This document shows, piece after piece, positions 44,155 through 52,307 of a stretch of 64,000 nucleotides of DNA. Where the stretch lies: contig NZ_JAKFHA010000002.1 in the NCBI RefSeq assembly GCF_021502675.1, positions 497,795-561,794 on the forward strand. Reading direction: 5' to 3'. The translations under genes were made by a program, and so were the position numbers. Origin of the DNA: Yinghuangia soli. Lineage in GTDB: Bacteria; Actinomycetota; Actinomycetes; Streptomycetales; Streptomycetaceae. The stretch's first letter is position 1, and each line of letters begins with the position of its first letter. Under the pieces are notes generated by a model. The model worked only from the letters and a program-made list of their open reading frames with translations. It did not search any database and was not told the origin of the DNA.

Positions 44155-44198
44155 GCCCCGAGTCTGCCGCACGCCGTCGCGCCGCAGGTCGGACACGC

Positions 44199-44234
44199 GT
44201 ACGGCCCCCGCCGGAACTCCGGCGGGGGCCGTAC
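44199..44234. terminator. Terminator-like hairpin upstream of the PPOX gene
   Basis: GTACGGCCCCCGCCGG (44199-44214) and its perfect complement (44219-44234). It probably ends the msiK transcript on the reverse strand, 110 bases after its stop. Confidence 0.85.
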
Positions 44235-44343
44235 GACTTGCGACTGCCGGCGGTCTGCCTGCCGCGCGGACCCTCACCCGCGCCGCCTACCGCCTCCGAT
44301 GCCGCGGACCCTCGGCCGCGGCCTGCGGTTCAGCCGGTCCGGG

Positions 44344-45453
44344 TCAGTCGGCGAGGCGCTCGCCGGTGACCGTGGAGAACAGGTGCGTCTCGCCCGCGTG
44401 CGCGACGACGTACAGCGTCTCGCCCTTGGCCGGGACCTTGCGGCCGGAGACGCGGACCACCAGGGACTTCGCCTCGCCGTCGATCTTCGCGGTGCCGTAG
44501 ACGTACGCGTCCGAGCCCAGCTCCTCGACGACGTCGACGGTGACCGCGAGGCCGTTGCCGGACTTGGCCAGGCCGTCGGCGGTGCGCACCTCGAGGTGCT
44601 CCGGGCGCACGCCCAGCGTCACCTTGGTGGCGCCCTCGGCGAGGGCGCGCTCGCGCGCCTCGCGGGAGACCGGGACGACCGCGTCGCCGAAGCGCACGCC
44701 GTCCTCGGCGAGGTCGGTGTCGATCAGGTTCATCGCGGGGGAGCCGATGAAGCCGGCCACGAAGACGTTCGCCGGGCGGTCGTACATGTTGCGCGGGGTG
44801 TCGACCTGCTGCAGCAGCCCGTCCTTGAGCACCGCGACGCGGTCGCCCATGGTCATGGCCTCGACCTGGTCGTGCGTGACGTACACGGTGGTGATGCCCA
44901 GGCGGCGCTGCAGCGAGGCGATCTGGGTGCGGGTCTGCACGCGGAGCTTGGCGTCCAGGTTGGACAGCGGCTCGTCCATGAGGAAGACCTGGGGCTCACG
45001 CACGATCGCCCGACCCATCGCGACGCGCTGCCGCTGGCCGCCGGAGAGCGCCTTCGGCTTGCGGTCGAGGTACTCGGTGAGGTCGAGGATCTTGGCGGCC
45101 TCTTCGACCTTGGCCCGGATGGTGGCCTTGTCGACGCCGGCGATCTTGAGCGCGAAGCCCATGTTGTCGGCGACCGTCATGTGCGGGTAGAGCGCGTAGT
45201 TCTGGAACACCATCGCGATGTCCCGGTCCTTCGGCTCGAGGTACGTGACGTCCTTGTCGCCGATGTGGATCGCGCCGTCGGTGACCTCTTCGAGGCCGGC
45301 GAGCATGCGCAGCGAGGTGGACTTCCCGCAGCCCGAGGGGCCGACGAGGACCAGGAACTCGCCGTCGGCGATCTCCAGGTCGAGGGCGTTGACGCTGGGG
45401 CGCTCGGCGCCCTTGTACGTGCAGGTCGCCTTGCGGTACGTGACCGAAGCCAT
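44344..45453 (-). CDS. msiK: MsiK, multiple sugar-import ABC transporter ATPase
   Basis: 369 residues. Walker A is VGPSGCGKST, the signature LSGGQRQRVAMGRA, Walker B VFLMDEPLSNLD, and the switch His in VYVTHDQVEAM. The C-terminal regulatory OB-fold is typical of MalK/UgpC (TKVTLGVRPEHLEV). In Streptomyces MsiK powers several ABC importers for maltose, cellobiose, xylobiose and other oligosaccharides. ATG 45453 with GGGGAG upstream. It is divergent from a LacI regulator. Confidence 0.93.
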   Translation of the reverse strand: MASVTYRKATCTYKGAERPSVNALDLEIADGEFLVLVGPSGCGKSTSLRMLAGLEEVTDGAIHIGDKDVTYLEPKDRDIAMVFQNYALYPHMTVADNMGFALKIAGVDKATIRAKVEEAAKILDLTEYLDRKPKALSGGQRQRVAMGRAIVREPQVFLMDEPLSNLDAKLRVQTRTQIASLQRRLGITTVYVTHDQVEAMTMGDRVAVLKDGLLQQVDTPRNMYDRPANVFVAGFIGSPAMNLIDTDLAEDGVRFGDAVVPVSREARERALAEGATKVTLGVRPEHLEVRTADGLAKSGNGLAVTVDVVEELGSDAYVYGTAKIDGEAKSLVVRVSGRKVPAKGETLYVVAHAGETHLFSTVTGERLAD

Positions 45454-45628
45454 GGTGATACTCCCCTTCACCGGCAGGAACGTGCCGGACGATCCGAGTG
45501 GAGGGTGAAATGGTCTAGTCCACTGAAGTGAACCTTGGCCACCGTACCTGCCGTGCCCTGGTCTTGTCAGCCCTCCGGCGCCTACCGGTCCGCCGGCCGT
45601 GCCGGAGGGCTGTCCGGGCTCCCCGTGC

Positions 45629-45653
45629 TGCAAGTCCTTGCACCGGAATGCAA
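45629..45653. promoter_or_regulatory. TGCAA/TTGCA operator cluster before the LacI gene
   Basis: TGCAA (45629-45633), TTGCA (45638-45642) and TGCAA (45649-45653) form two overlapping inverted repeats, as in LacI/GalR operators. They lie between msiK and the LacI gene, about 45 bases before the latter. Confidence 0.5.
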
Positions 45654-45698
45654 GCCCATGCCGGATCCTGCAGAAACCGTCAACTACGCTGGTCGGCC

Positions 45699-46847
45699 AT
45701 GAGGACACGGTTGGCGGACATCGCCGCCCAGGCGGGAGTGAGCGAGGCGACCGTCAGCCGGGTGCTCAACAGCCGCCCCGGGGTGGCCGACGACACCCGC
45801 CGCGCGGTGCTCACCGCGCTGGACGTGCTCGGCTACGAGCGCCCGGCCCGGCTGCGGCGCCGCAGCGCGGGCCTGGTCGGGCTCATGCTGCCCGAGCTGG
45901 ACAACCCGATCTTCCCGGCGTTCGCGCAGGTCATCGAACGCGCGCTGGCGCACCACGGGTACACCCCGGTGCTGTGCACGCAGACGCCGGGCGGGGCCAC
46001 CGAGGACGACTACACCGAGCTGCTGCTGGAGCGCGGCGTCTCCGGGATCATCTTCGTCTCCGGGCTGCACTCCGACTCCGGTGCCGATCTGGCCCGCTAC
46101 GTGCGGCTGGTGGACCGCGGGCTGCCGGTGGTCTTCGTCAACGGCTTCGCCGAGGGCATCGACGCACCCTTCATCTCCAGCGACGAGTCGGTCGCGGTCG
46201 AGCTGGCGATAGGGCACCTGGCCTCGCTCCGGCACCGGCGCATCGGGCTCGCGGTCGGCCCCGAGCGGTACGTTCCGACGGCCCGCAAGATCGCCGGTTT
46301 CCGGCGCGGCCTCAAGGCGACCTTCGGGGTCGACGACGCCGAGCCGTGGATCGAGCGCTCGCTGTTCTCGGTGGAAGGCGGCCAGGCCGCTGCGGGGGCG
46401 CTGCTGGACCGCGGGGCGACCGCGGTGGTGTGCGGCAGCGACCTGATGGCGCTCGGGGTGATCCGGGCGGTGCGCGAGCGCGGTCTGACGGTGCCCGGCG
46501 ACGTGTCGGTGGTGGGCTACGACGACTCGCCGCTGGTGGCCTTCACCGATCCGCCGCTGACGACGGTGCGGCAGGCGGTCGCGCCGATGGGTGCGGCGGC
46601 GGTGCGCGCACTGCTCGACGAGATCGGCGGCGGCCGGGCGCCGCGTACCGAACTGGTCTACCGGCCCGAGCTGGTGGTGCGGGGGTCGACCGGGCCGGCC
46701 GCGCATGAACCGGCCGCGGCACACGAACCGCCCGCGTCCGGGGCCGCGGCCGGGTTCGGTGCGGACGGCTACGACGCGGCCCCGGGGATCCCGGGACCCG
46801 CACGTACCGAATCGTTTCCGATTCGGTCCGAACCGATCCCGTCCTGA
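45699..46847 (+). CDS. LacI-family transcriptional regulator
   Basis: 382 residues: HTH TRLADIAAQAGVSEATVSRV with hinge LNSRPGVADDTRRAVL; effector domain GLVGLMLPELDNPIFPAFAQ and VVGYDDSPLVAFTDPPLTTV. A 50-residue Ala/Pro-rich tail is unusual. ATG 45699 has TACGCT 8 nt upstream. It is divergent from msiK, so control of msiK or of itself through the TGCAA sites is likely; the sugar signal is unknown. Confidence 0.9.
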   Translation: MRTRLADIAAQAGVSEATVSRVLNSRPGVADDTRRAVLTALDVLGYERPARLRRRSAGLVGLMLPELDNPIFPAFAQVIERALAHHGYTPVLCTQTPGGATEDDYTELLLERGVSGIIFVSGLHSDSGADLARYVRLVDRGLPVVFVNGFAEGIDAPFISSDESVAVELAIGHLASLRHRRIGLAVGPERYVPTARKIAGFRRGLKATFGVDDAEPWIERSLFSVEGGQAAAGALLDRGATAVVCGSDLMALGVIRAVRERGLTVPGDVSVVGYDDSPLVAFTDPPLTTVRQAVAPMGAAAVRALLDEIGGGRAPRTELVYRPELVVRGSTGPAAHEPAAAHEPPASGAAAGFGADGYDAAPGIPGPARTESFPIRSEPIPS

Positions 46848-46934
46848 CCGCACCCGGCACACTTTGCCTCGACTAGTGTCGATCTTCGTCTTCGTCACGC
46901 ACGGGCGGGGACGGACGATCGGGGGCGTACCACC

Positions 46935-48818
46935 GTGGCACCACACGACGACCGGCACGACGGCCGGCAAGGCGACGGGTACGGCGAGGGCCGCGGCGAC
47001 CGGCATCGCGGCCCCGGGCACGGGCACGCCGAGGGCGTCGGCGATCCGACCCAGGAAGCGCACGGCGAACTGGCGATGGCCCGGCTCGCGCTGGCCGACG
47101 GCGAGACCGAGCACGCCGCCGTGCACGTCGCCAACGCGCTCTTCTGCGAGCCCGCGCTGCCCGAGGCGCACGAACTCCTGGGCAAGCTCGCGGTCGGCGC
47201 GCCCCGGCACGGACTCGACTTGTACGGCCCCGACGAGCAGGGCGGGATGTTCGCCGGCAGTGCCGCCGCGCTGGCCCATCTGCAGGCCTCCGCCGGGGAC
47301 TTCGACCGTGCGCTGGCCGGCCTGTCCCAGGTCGCCGCGCACGAGCCGCACCGGGCGTGGGCGGCGTCGGCGGGCTGGCTCGGCCCCGATCTGCTGCCGC
47401 GCCTGGACCCGGAGGCGTTCGCGCGCACGATGCTCGGGATGGTGCAGGTCCTGGACGACCCGGTCCCCGAGGAGCACCGTCCGCACCTGGCCCCGTTCGC
47501 CGAACTGGCCCGCTCGATGACCGACGCGCACCCGGGGCACGGATTCCTGCTGTGGTCCGGTTCGTCGTTCATGCGCCGCCTGGACGCCCTGGACGAGGCG
47601 GTCGACTGGGCGTTCCGGGCGTGGACCCGGGACCGGTCGCTGGAAGCCGCGATCATGCTCGGCAACGCGTGGCGCCGGGTGGGCCGCGAGGCGGACACCG
47701 AGAAGCTGTGGACGGCGGTCCTGCGGGACCATCCCGAAGACCTCGACCTGCACGTGGACCTCGGCGAACTCCTGGCTGGGCAGGGCCGGTTCACGGAGGG
47801 CCTGGAGTGGATCCGGCGTGCGCTCGACGCCGACCCCGGGCATCCGAAGGCCGGACCCGCGCTGCACGGCGTGCGCTGGGCGCGGGACCGCGACATCGCC
47901 CATCTCATCGCGCTGATCGACCACCTGCGCGAGCACCCCGACCACGGGTATGCGCACGAGCTCGTGGCGCGGGCCTGCACCGGTGCGTGGCTGCGGCATG
48001 TGCCTTATCCCACCGAGGCGTTGACCAACACGCTGCGCCAGCTGCTGGACCAGGTCGAGCCGGGCGACGCGGACATCGCGATCACGCTGAGCGCACTGGA
48101 GCCGCCGAGCGCGCTGCTCGCGGTGCGCAGCGCGTTCCCGCGGTTCGAGCTGAGCGTGCAGTCGGTGCCGGCGCCGGACTTGCGGGTGCCGCTGCGGCCC
48201 GGGCGGTACGCGGCTTGGGAGTACCTGCCCGGGGCCACCGATGCGCAGCCGGCGGTCGGGCGGCCGGATCCGGCGGTCGCCGAGGCGGTGCGCGGCATAG
48301 CCGATCCGTCGTGGCCGCATCCGGCCCTCGCGTACGACCGGGCGGTGCTGCTGGCGGGGTGCGGGCTGGACGACCTGCTGGGCGTGCTGGTGCATCCGCC
48401 CGCGCCGGACGACAGTGAGCTCGGCCGCACCTTCGCCCGGCACGAACCGGGGCTGTGGGTAAGGCTCGTGCAGATCTGGGCCTGCCTGGGCATCGCGCAC
48501 CACCGGGCCGACGAGCCGTGGGCGGGGTCGGTGCGCCGGGAGGCGCTGGTCGACCTGGCGTTCGGGGCCGAGGACTGGGTGAGCGATGCGGCGCTGTTCG
48601 CGCTGGTCGCGACGGCTTGGCTGGTGCCGGACGTGCGCGAGGACGTGGCCGGCCTGGTCGGGGAGCGGTTCGCGGCCGCGGTCGGCGCGTACCGGACGCG
48701 CGAGGTGACGCTGCTCCGCTCGATGGCCGAACTGGTGCTGGCCACACCGCAGATGGCGGAGCAGTACCGGGATTTGGCGGCGCAGAAGCTGGTGGAGCTG
48801 GACGCGGCGCGCGACTGA
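46935..48818 (+). CDS. Tetratricopeptide repeat protein, Streptomyces msiK neighbour
   Basis: 627 residues. After a His/Gly-rich, disordered 45 residues come TPR-type helical pairs (HGELAMARLALADGETEHAA, then HVANALFCEPALPEAHELLG; LDLHVDLGELLAGQGRFTEG). The second half is less clearly repeated (PRFELSVQSVPAPDLRVPLR and on). It should be a soluble scaffold. GTG 46935. The family lies next to msiK in related genomes as I recall, but its role is not known. Confidence 0.75.
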   Translation: MAPHDDRHDGRQGDGYGEGRGDRHRGPGHGHAEGVGDPTQEAHGELAMARLALADGETEHAAVHVANALFCEPALPEAHELLGKLAVGAPRHGLDLYGPDEQGGMFAGSAAALAHLQASAGDFDRALAGLSQVAAHEPHRAWAASAGWLGPDLLPRLDPEAFARTMLGMVQVLDDPVPEEHRPHLAPFAELARSMTDAHPGHGFLLWSGSSFMRRLDALDEAVDWAFRAWTRDRSLEAAIMLGNAWRRVGREADTEKLWTAVLRDHPEDLDLHVDLGELLAGQGRFTEGLEWIRRALDADPGHPKAGPALHGVRWARDRDIAHLIALIDHLREHPDHGYAHELVARACTGAWLRHVPYPTEALTNTLRQLLDQVEPGDADIAITLSALEPPSALLAVRSAFPRFELSVQSVPAPDLRVPLRPGRYAAWEYLPGATDAQPAVGRPDPAVAEAVRGIADPSWPHPALAYDRAVLLAGCGLDDLLGVLVHPPAPDDSELGRTFARHEPGLWVRLVQIWACLGIAHHRADEPWAGSVRREALVDLAFGAEDWVSDAALFALVATAWLVPDVREDVAGLVGERFAAAVGAYRTREVTLLRSMAELVLATPQMAEQYRDLAAQKLVELDAARD

Positions 48819-48868
48819 GGCCGGGCGGCGCGGGCAGCGGCTTGCCCGGGGTCGACGGGCCGGACGTG

Positions 48869-48911
48869 CCGCAGCGCCGCGCCCGGTGGTCCGGGGCGGC
48901 GCTGCGGTTTT
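48869..48911. terminator. Terminator after the TPR gene
   Basis: CCGCAGCGCCGC (48869-48880) pairs with GCGGCGCTGCGG (48896-48907), followed by TTTT. Confidence 0.85.
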
Positions 48912-48978
48912 GGGGTGGCCCCTGGTCGTCAGGCTTCGGGGTGCCGGGGCTTCGGGGTGTCGGAGTGTTGCGGTCGGG

Positions 48979-50061
48979 TCAGTGCGCGTGGCCGCCGTGT
49001 CCGCCCGTCGCGGCGGGGGCGGGGGTGCCGGCCGGCGTGGCTGCCGGGGTTGCCGCCGGAGCTGCTGCCGGGGTGCCGGCGACGACCGTGAACTCCGCGG
49101 TGCGGACCACTCCTTCGTGCTGGAAGTCGAGGTAGAGGCGGTACGCCCCGGCGCTCGGCGCCGCCGCGTGGAACCCGATGCCGGGACCGGCCGGCGTCAC
49201 GCCGTCGCCCGGCTCGCCCTGCGGGTGCACGTGCAGGTAGCCGAGGTCGCCCTGGCGCAGCGCGACCAGGTGGCCGTAGGCGCCGAGGTAGGGCTGGAGG
49301 TCGGTCACCGGCTGCCCGTTGCGGCTGACCGAGAGGGTGAGCAAGCCGCCCGAGCCGGTGGCGAGTTCGCCGTCCAGCGTGACGGTGTAGCCGTCGACCT
49401 GCGCGGTCCGGGACGGGGCCGGCAGCGCGACGGGGCGGTAGTCCCCGGTGACCGCGACGTCCGCGCCGAGCGTGAGCGGCCCGGCCGGGTCGCCGGTGGG
49501 GGCGAAGTCGGCGAATATCCGGTAGTCGCCGGCGCTCGCGAAGGTGAGCGGGATCGACCAGGTGCCGTCGCCGCCCAGCGTCGGGTGCACGTGCTGGAAC
49601 CCGGAGAGATCGCGGCGGGCGACGATGAGGTGCAGGTCCTTGTCGTGCGCGCGGTCGTACTTCGTCCAGGGGCTGCCGTCCGGGCCCAGGATGCGGAAGC
49701 GCAGGTCGGTGGGGGTGCCGGCGGCGATCGGGGCGGAGACGGGCACCAGGGTGTACCCGCGTTCGGACACCTGCAGGCCGCCGGGGAGCGCGGGGCCGTG
49801 GCCGCCGCCGTTGTCCGCGGCGGCGGGGGCGGGGGCGGGGGACTGCGTGCCGTGGCCGGTGTGCGCGGTGCCGTTCATGTCGCTCGTCTCCTTGCGGGTG
49901 GTGCTGTCCTGGGCAGAGGGGGAGGGGGTGCCGCCGTGGCCGCTGTGGGCCGGGGCGTCGTTTGATCCGAAGGGGCCGACCGCGTGGCCGATGCCGAGGG
50001 CGGCTCCGAAGGCCAGGGTCAGGCCGGCTCCGAAAGCGCCGACTCGTACGGCCGTGTTCAT
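48979..50061 (-). CDS. Secreted, His-motif protein of a probable copper locus
   Basis: 360 residues. The N-terminal membrane/signal segment is VGAFGAGLTLAFGAALGIGH. A disordered His/Ser/Thr region follows, then a beta-rich body with two similar modules, each carrying a His-x-His-Pro motif (FQHVHPTLGGDG near residue 150 and GYLHVHPQGEPGDG near 272). The Ala/Pro tail ends GGHGGHAH. The paired HVHP motifs and His-rich ends suggest metal binding outside the cell. It lies downstream of a CsoR-type operator and the Cys-tailed peptide on the same strand. The family name is not known to me. Confidence 0.75.
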   Translation of the reverse strand: MNTAVRVGAFGAGLTLAFGAALGIGHAVGPFGSNDAPAHSGHGGTPSPSAQDSTTRKETSDMNGTAHTGHGTQSPAPAPAAADNGGGHGPALPGGLQVSERGYTLVPVSAPIAAGTPTDLRFRILGPDGSPWTKYDRAHDKDLHLIVARRDLSGFQHVHPTLGGDGTWSIPLTFASAGDYRIFADFAPTGDPAGPLTLGADVAVTGDYRPVALPAPSRTAQVDGYTVTLDGELATGSGGLLTLSVSRNGQPVTDLQPYLGAYGHLVALRQGDLGYLHVHPQGEPGDGVTPAGPGIGFHAAAPSAGAYRLYLDFQHEGVVRTAEFTVVAGTPAAAPAATPAATPAGTPAPAATGGHGGHAH

Positions 50062-50153
50062 CGCGGGACTCCTTCAGGTCGGTGGTGCAGTCGTGGTCGT
50101 CGGGGGGCGGTACGGGACGAGCGGTGCGGCGGGGTGCGGTGCCACTGGCCGTC

Positions 50154-50186
50154 GGGGTGCCGCGCCATGGCGGTCGGCGGCACCCC
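50154..50186 (-). terminator. Hairpin between the Cys-tail peptide and the secreted protein gene
   Basis: GGGGTGCCGC (50154-50163) and GCGGCACCCC (50177-50186). It sits 10 bases after the peptide stop on the reverse strand; it may end or attenuate the transcript. Confidence 0.6.
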
Positions 50187-50195
50187 GAGGGGGTA

Positions 50196-50345
50196 TCAGC
50201 TGCAGCTGCTGCCGCCGCAGCAGCTGCCGGCCTGCGGGACCTCGACGGGCGCGGCCTGCGGCTGCGCGGCCTGGGCCGGCTGCGGGGTCTCGGCCGGCGC
50301 GGCCTGGACGTCGGCGGCGGGCGTGGTCGGCGCGGTGCTGCTCAT
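50196..50345 (-). CDS. Small Cys-tailed peptide (49 aa) in a copper-type locus
   Basis: ATG 50345 with AGGAGG at ideal spacing. The peptide is Ala/Pro/Gln-rich and ends with the metal-binding-like GSCCGGSSCS. It is too short to be listed in most ORF sets. The CsoR-like palindrome lies 105 bases upstream. It is likely an intracellular copper sponge or chaperone-type peptide; that is inference. Confidence 0.72.
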   Translation of the reverse strand: MSSTAPTTPAADVQAAPAETPQPAQAAQPQAAPVEVPQAGSCCGGSSCS

Positions 50346-50449
50346 GGTGGGCCTCCTGGGCGCTGCGGTTCTTCGGACCTTCGGGATCTCGGTCTTCTGG
50401 TCTGTGCTTTTCGGTCTGCTTCGCGGTGTCTCTCCCGCTGCTCCAATAA

Positions 50450-50468
50450 GATACCCCTGGGGGGTATC
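50450..50468. promoter_or_regulatory. CsoR-like operator
   Basis: GATACCCC (50450-50457) and GGGGTATC (50461-50468) around TGG, a perfect 8-3-8 palindrome. G-tract palindromes of TACCC...GGGTA type are the known binding sites of the copper sensor CsoR/RicR. It lies upstream of the Cys-tail peptide and secreted protein genes. Confidence 0.72.
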
Positions 50469-50523
50469 TCGTCAAGGCAGTGCGGCGAAGTTTCTTTTCC
50501 GGCTCTCCTGAGCCGTTCTCCGG

Positions 50524-50542
50524 ACCCCTACCCCCTAGGGGT
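50524..50542. promoter_or_regulatory. Second G/C-tract palindrome
   Basis: ACCCCTA (50524-50530) and TAGGGGT (50536-50542) around CCCCC, 56 bases from the CsoR-like site. Similar in composition but weaker as a CsoR match. Confidence 0.4.
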
Positions 50543-50554
50543 TCCGAGGAGAAT

Positions 50555-50605
50555 GCGAAAAGCGGACGACCCGCCCCGGGTAGGGGCGGGCCGTCCGCTC
50601 TTCGC
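50555..50605. terminator. Terminator of the carboxylesterase gene
   Basis: Long arms (starting GCGAA, containing AGCGGACG-A-CCCGCCCC) pair around GGGTA with one mismatch. It lies 48 bases after the esterase stop on the reverse strand. Confidence 0.85.
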
Positions 50606-50652
50606 GCGTGGTGCTCGCGTGGTGCTGCGGTGCGCGGCGGCGCACCGGCCGG

Positions 50653-52131
50653 TCAGGCCTCCGGCGTCTCCAGGCGGCTCCAGATCGCGCGCTCGGGGCC
50701 GTAGAAGTCCGCGGCGACCGAGGAGTCGGTGTCCCAGATCTGCGTGCTGCGCTGCTCGGCGGTGTAGCGCGGCCAGGCGGCGCCCGGGTCCAGGTCGCGG
50801 ATGAACGCGACCCACGCGCCGTGCATCGCGTCGGCCAGCTTGCGCGGCGCGTCCGGGCCGGTCTGCAGCTCGGCGCCCTCGGCGTCCAGCAGGTCGAACG
50901 CGAACGGCAGGTCCAGGCAGTGGAACGCCTTGCCGGGCAGCATCGGGCCGGCCGAGAGCCACTCGAACGCGTAGAGCCAGGTGGGCAGTCCGAGTGCCGC
51001 GCGGTCCTCGGCGACGCGTACCGCGGAGGCCCGGAAGAGCCAGTCGGTCAGGCCCTGGCCGATGATCGTGGCGGGTGCCTTGCCCTCGTGCAGGGCGACG
51101 AACTCGGCGACCGCGTCGGCCGGGAGGCCCACCTGGCCGAGCAGCGCGTGGGCCAGCTCGATCGGCGCGTCCGGCATGCCGAACTCGGCGGCCATGTTGA
51201 ACTCGTGGTGCGTGGCGCCGAGCATGAGCGGCACCGGGCTCGCCGACCCGCCGCGGATCGCGGCGGGGACCTGCTCGGGGATCAGCTCGCCGTCCGCGAA
51301 GGGCGCGAGGACCAGGTCGGGCAGCGGAGCCTGGCCTTCCTCGGGGGCCATGACCGCGTCCTGCAGCGCCAGCATCTCGTCGTCCGAGAGGTCGCGCAGC
51401 GCCGCCACGGTGGCGGGCGTGCCGGTGCGGGCGGTCAGCATCCCGGCGATCGCGAGGCCGCGCTCGCGGCTCTGCGGCTCCATCACCGCGCCGGACACCG
51501 AGATCGCGCCGCGGAAGAGGTCGCGTGCGGACGGCGTGGCCAGCAGCGTCTGCACCGCGCCGCCGCCGGCCGACTGGCCCGCGATGGTCACCTTGGCCGG
51601 GTCGCCACCGAACGCCGCGATGTTGTCGCGCACCCAGGTCAGCGCGGCGATCCAGTCGAGTACGCCGCGGTTGTCGGGGGCGCCTTCGACGTGCAGGAAG
51701 CCCTCGATGCCGAGCCGGTAGCCGAGCGAGACCAGCACGACGCCGTCCCGGTTGAACGCGGCGCCGTCGTACCAGGGGCTGGCCGCGGAGCCGGCGATGA
51801 AGCCGCCGCCGTGGATCCAGACGAGGACCGGCAGGCCCGCGCCGCCGCCCGGGGCGGGCGTGAAGACGTTGAGGTTGAGCGTGCCGGCGCCCGGGATGGA
51901 CGGCTCGGGGATGATCGACGGCCCGTCGCCGAAGCCGCGGCGCTGCGCGGTGGGGCCGTACGCGGTGGCGTCCAGCGGCTCGGTCCACGGCTCGGGGGCC
52001 ACCGGGACGGCGAAGCGCAGGTCGCCGACCGGCGGCTGCGCGTACGGGATGCCGAGGAAGCGGGCGGACTCGCCCTGCCAGAAGCCCGCGACCGGGCCCA
52101 GGGTGGTGCTGACGAGCGGCTGTTCGGTCAC
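50653..52131 (-). CDS. Type-B carboxylesterase
   Basis: 492 residues: TTLGPVAGFWQGESARFLGI, oxyanion VWIHGGGFIAGS, nucleophile motif TIAGQSAGGGAVQT, and a late catalytic His in GKAFHCLDLPFAFDL. The COesterase/cholinesterase-like fold is complete and of standard length. No signal peptide, so it should be intracellular. GTG 52131 follows AAGGA. Divergent from the ROK regulator with 176 bases between starts. Confidence 0.9.
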   Translation of the reverse strand: MTEQPLVSTTLGPVAGFWQGESARFLGIPYAQPPVGDLRFAVPVAPEPWTEPLDATAYGPTAQRRGFGDGPSIIPEPSIPGAGTLNLNVFTPAPGGGAGLPVLVWIHGGGFIAGSAASPWYDGAAFNRDGVVLVSLGYRLGIEGFLHVEGAPDNRGVLDWIAALTWVRDNIAAFGGDPAKVTIAGQSAGGGAVQTLLATPSARDLFRGAISVSGAVMEPQSRERGLAIAGMLTARTGTPATVAALRDLSDDEMLALQDAVMAPEEGQAPLPDLVLAPFADGELIPEQVPAAIRGGSASPVPLMLGATHHEFNMAAEFGMPDAPIELAHALLGQVGLPADAVAEFVALHEGKAPATIIGQGLTDWLFRASAVRVAEDRAALGLPTWLYAFEWLSAGPMLPGKAFHCLDLPFAFDLLDAEGAELQTGPDAPRKLADAMHGAWVAFIRDLDPGAAWPRYTAEQRSTQIWDTDSSVAADFYGPERAIWSRLETPEA

Positions 52132-52307
52132 GAGGGCGTCCTTCGGGGAGGGGGCGCAGCGGGTGCGCAGGTGCTGTCCCGAGGAGTATCGGCCGCCCCA
52201 CTCAAATATTGCAAGAGTTGAAAAAATAACTGTGGCGGTCCTCTCGCGCCCGGTTCCGGTTCGCCGCGCGCCCCGGATTCGCGCCTCGGCAAGGCACAAT
52301 CGACGAC

